From contig JAUJPP010000001.1 in NCBI GenBank assembly GCA_030562195.1, positions 12,764,472 to 12,828,471 on the forward strand: 64,000 nucleotides of DNA. The letters are read 5' to 3'. Origin of the DNA: Nipponacmea schrenckii. Taxonomy: Eukaryota > Mollusca > Gastropoda > Lottiidae. A model generated the notes under the pieces. The model was not told where the DNA came from, made no database searches, and saw only the letters and a list, made by a program, of their open reading frames with translations. This document shows positions 58,501 to 61,500 of the stretch, piece by piece. Position numbers and translations under genes: made by a program. Positions within the stretch are counted from its first letter, which is position 1. Each line of letters begins with the position of its first letter.

Positions 58501-61500
58501 CCTCCAGGTTGGCAAATGACTTCCAATACAAAATCCTCATTAGCAGAATGAACTTATGTAAATGTATCAATTTCATTGATTTTGAATAGATAGCATTTTA
58601 AAACAGTGGGTTATAGATAAAATACAGTACCAAATTATCCGAAAAACGGAAGCGATATCAAGTCAGTCTAGCCAGCGCAAATTTTTCTGAAGCGTCTCTT
58701 TTTTTCATAATATGAACAAGGTATCATAACAACTGGCTTATTAGCTTGTGATTATTGATGAGCAGAATTGTGTCATCATGACATAAATCTATGTTCAGAT
58801 AAGGTCATAGTGACTAGACTTTTATTGCTGTAGCAAAATACTTTCACCTTTCACCACTGACAGATAATTATTAAATTAAACATAAATTATTGGTGCTATG
58901 GAAACCAGATTCATTAAGCTGATGTTGCTTTCAGAAATTGAGCTCTAATCAACATACAGTAGCTTACACCACGCTTTAAGAATACATATTGCTTCTCTTA
59001 GACTGGGTTTGTAATTCAGATCAGTTTCAAAACTGACACTGTTGAAACAGTTTGTCAAATACATACAATAAAATAAAACTGAAAATTTTCAAAAATTTAT
59101 CTTTCTTGTAGGAAGCCTATGAGAGATAATTTCAGACCTACAGTTTAATCTAAAAAATTGGCTACATGGTTATGAATTAATAAAGCTTGAACTACAATAA
59201 CCTATTATAGTGATAGAGTTAAAACATTACAGTACTGGTAACATTTCATTTAGATTTTAATCTACTCGTTTTGTATGACTACACACATAATTTCTATCCA
59301 ATAACAATACAATAATCAATTTGTCAACCTAACCCATGGGTACGCATTTTTATTATCCAAGTATTGTTAGCTGTAATACTTTGAACTGTGGATATCCACT
59401 TAATAAAAGCAATTCTGTTTTTTGCTTACAGGTGCTTAAATGAATCCTCAGACCTCATTCAGGTAAAGTAGCGCCTACACTGACATGTTCGCAAACATGT
59501 GCATGAGATGCTGTGTCATTGAAATTATCAGTGTAGAAGGGTCGAAAACTGTCTGCAATATATTGGAGAGATAAATACACGTTTATTTTTGTTGTCGGGA
59601 TGGAAATGATGTTGGTGAGCTTTATCTAATCAAAAAAGCTTATACATCATATGATCTATACTGGTTTATAGACCTGAATCCACATGCTGTACACAAAAAT
59701 GGCAGCCACCATTAAAGAATGGTCAGCCAGTGAAGTCAATCAATTACTTGCATTAATTTACTTTGTCAAACCTACAGGTTTAACACATGATTTTAAGTTT
59801 GATTTTAAGTGTATGGTGGGATAAGAGTCACCGGTACATAATTCAGACTCTCCTTATGCTCTCAATGCCATCTTAATGATTATTTGTAAACCACTCCTAC
59901 ATTTTGCCATCTTAACGATTATTTGTAAACCACTCATACATTTTGCCATCTTAATGATTATTTGTAAACCACTACTACATTTTGCCTTCTTAATGATGAT
60001 TTGTAAACCACTCGTACATTTTGCCATCTTAACGATTATTTGTAAATCACTCCTTCATTTTGCCATCTTAATAATTATTTGTAAACCACTCCTACTTTTT
60101 GCCATCTTAACGATTATTTGTAAACCACTCCTACATTTTGCCATCTTAACGATTTTTTGTAAACCACTCCTACATTTTGCCATCTTAACGACTTTTTGTA
60201 AACCACTCCTACATTTTGCCATCTTAACGATTATTTGTAAACCACTCCTACATTTTGCCATCTTAACGATTATTTGTAAACCACTCCTATATTTTGCCAT
60301 TTTAACATTTATATTTGTAAACCACTCCTACATTTTGCTATCAGTTTAAATCAATATTTTCGAATTCTTGTTTTTATTTGAACTAACAGTACCAAAATCA
60401 TGTGACTGTCTGAATGAAGTACCAGTAAAAAAAAAATTGCTACCATCAAAAAAGAAAGAAAGTAGTACCTTCACAATTGACCATCTGTATATAGGTGGCA
60501 TTCTCAGAGAGCTACCAATGAATACCTCTATGCTATTTTTTCATAGCACATTTTGTGGCAAGAATCCACATGCAATTCCACTATAACTAAGTGTTTGATT
60601 GTATCACTTCGCAATTTGAGAGTGGCCATCTTACACTGATACACTGATAGTGTTTTTGGCAGGAACCATGTCTGATTGAAAGTTAAAATCGTGCATATTG
60701 ATGCTATCAATGTCCATGATGCACTTATTAAAAGTTAGATAACTTATTTTAAATTTCTCAAAATCTTTATGAAACATACAATTTGTGTATATTCTGCTAG
60801 TTTTCACATCTATACGTACTGGTATATGATATTTTACAGATGCAGTTGAGTTTAAACATAAATTTATATAAAATGTTTACTTTAATTACCATGTATCCTG
60901 TTGAATGTTACAAAAACTTAAAGAAGTTAACCCATTTGTTTCACTAAATATTATCTTTATGAGATAACAGTTTACCTTTAGTAAAATTAGACATTCTCTT
61001 TTAGAGCTGCAGCAAAAGTTTATGTTCCAACAAATGGGGCATTTCTATTTTTCATCAGAAAAAAAACTTGCAAATTCCACTCAATGTGGTAGTAATTCAT
61101 GCTTTTGGTAGTAAAAAGACTTTTTTTCCAAAACAGACAAAAATATATATATTGGACTGGCCTTTTAACAATTCTGGATTATAACTGTAATAAGAATATT
61201 GTAATAATTCTGCCATATCATGAGTTGACATGAAACACTATAAATTATAAACTCAGGTTATTTAGCTAGTGTTACGTGAGAATTTGTATTTCTAGCAAAT
61301 TAATTTTTAAATATGAAGCATTCAACTAAACACAATAATAATATAGATCTTCAAATATGGTATATAATAAAATTGCATTTTTTCGTTCAACTTTATTAAG
61401 TTCTCCATTGAAAGTGGGCTAAATGAAGATAGCAATCTAATGCAGTGTGAAAAATGTGGATCTTTTTTTAGGACTAGCCTTCCTATTTCCATTTCAAATC

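Noticed and set aside
59481..59502. A p53-like pair, TGACATGTTC and AAACATGTGC, with a 2-bp spacer.
   Set aside because: Each half deviates from the consensus by one base, and there is no nearby promoter. Chance is likely.
59876..60349. A 157-codon plus-strand frame with a 13-residue repeating peptide.
   Set aside because: It is a by-product of the 39-bp tandem array; the opposite strand is open too, and there is no promoter, splice or conservation signal.
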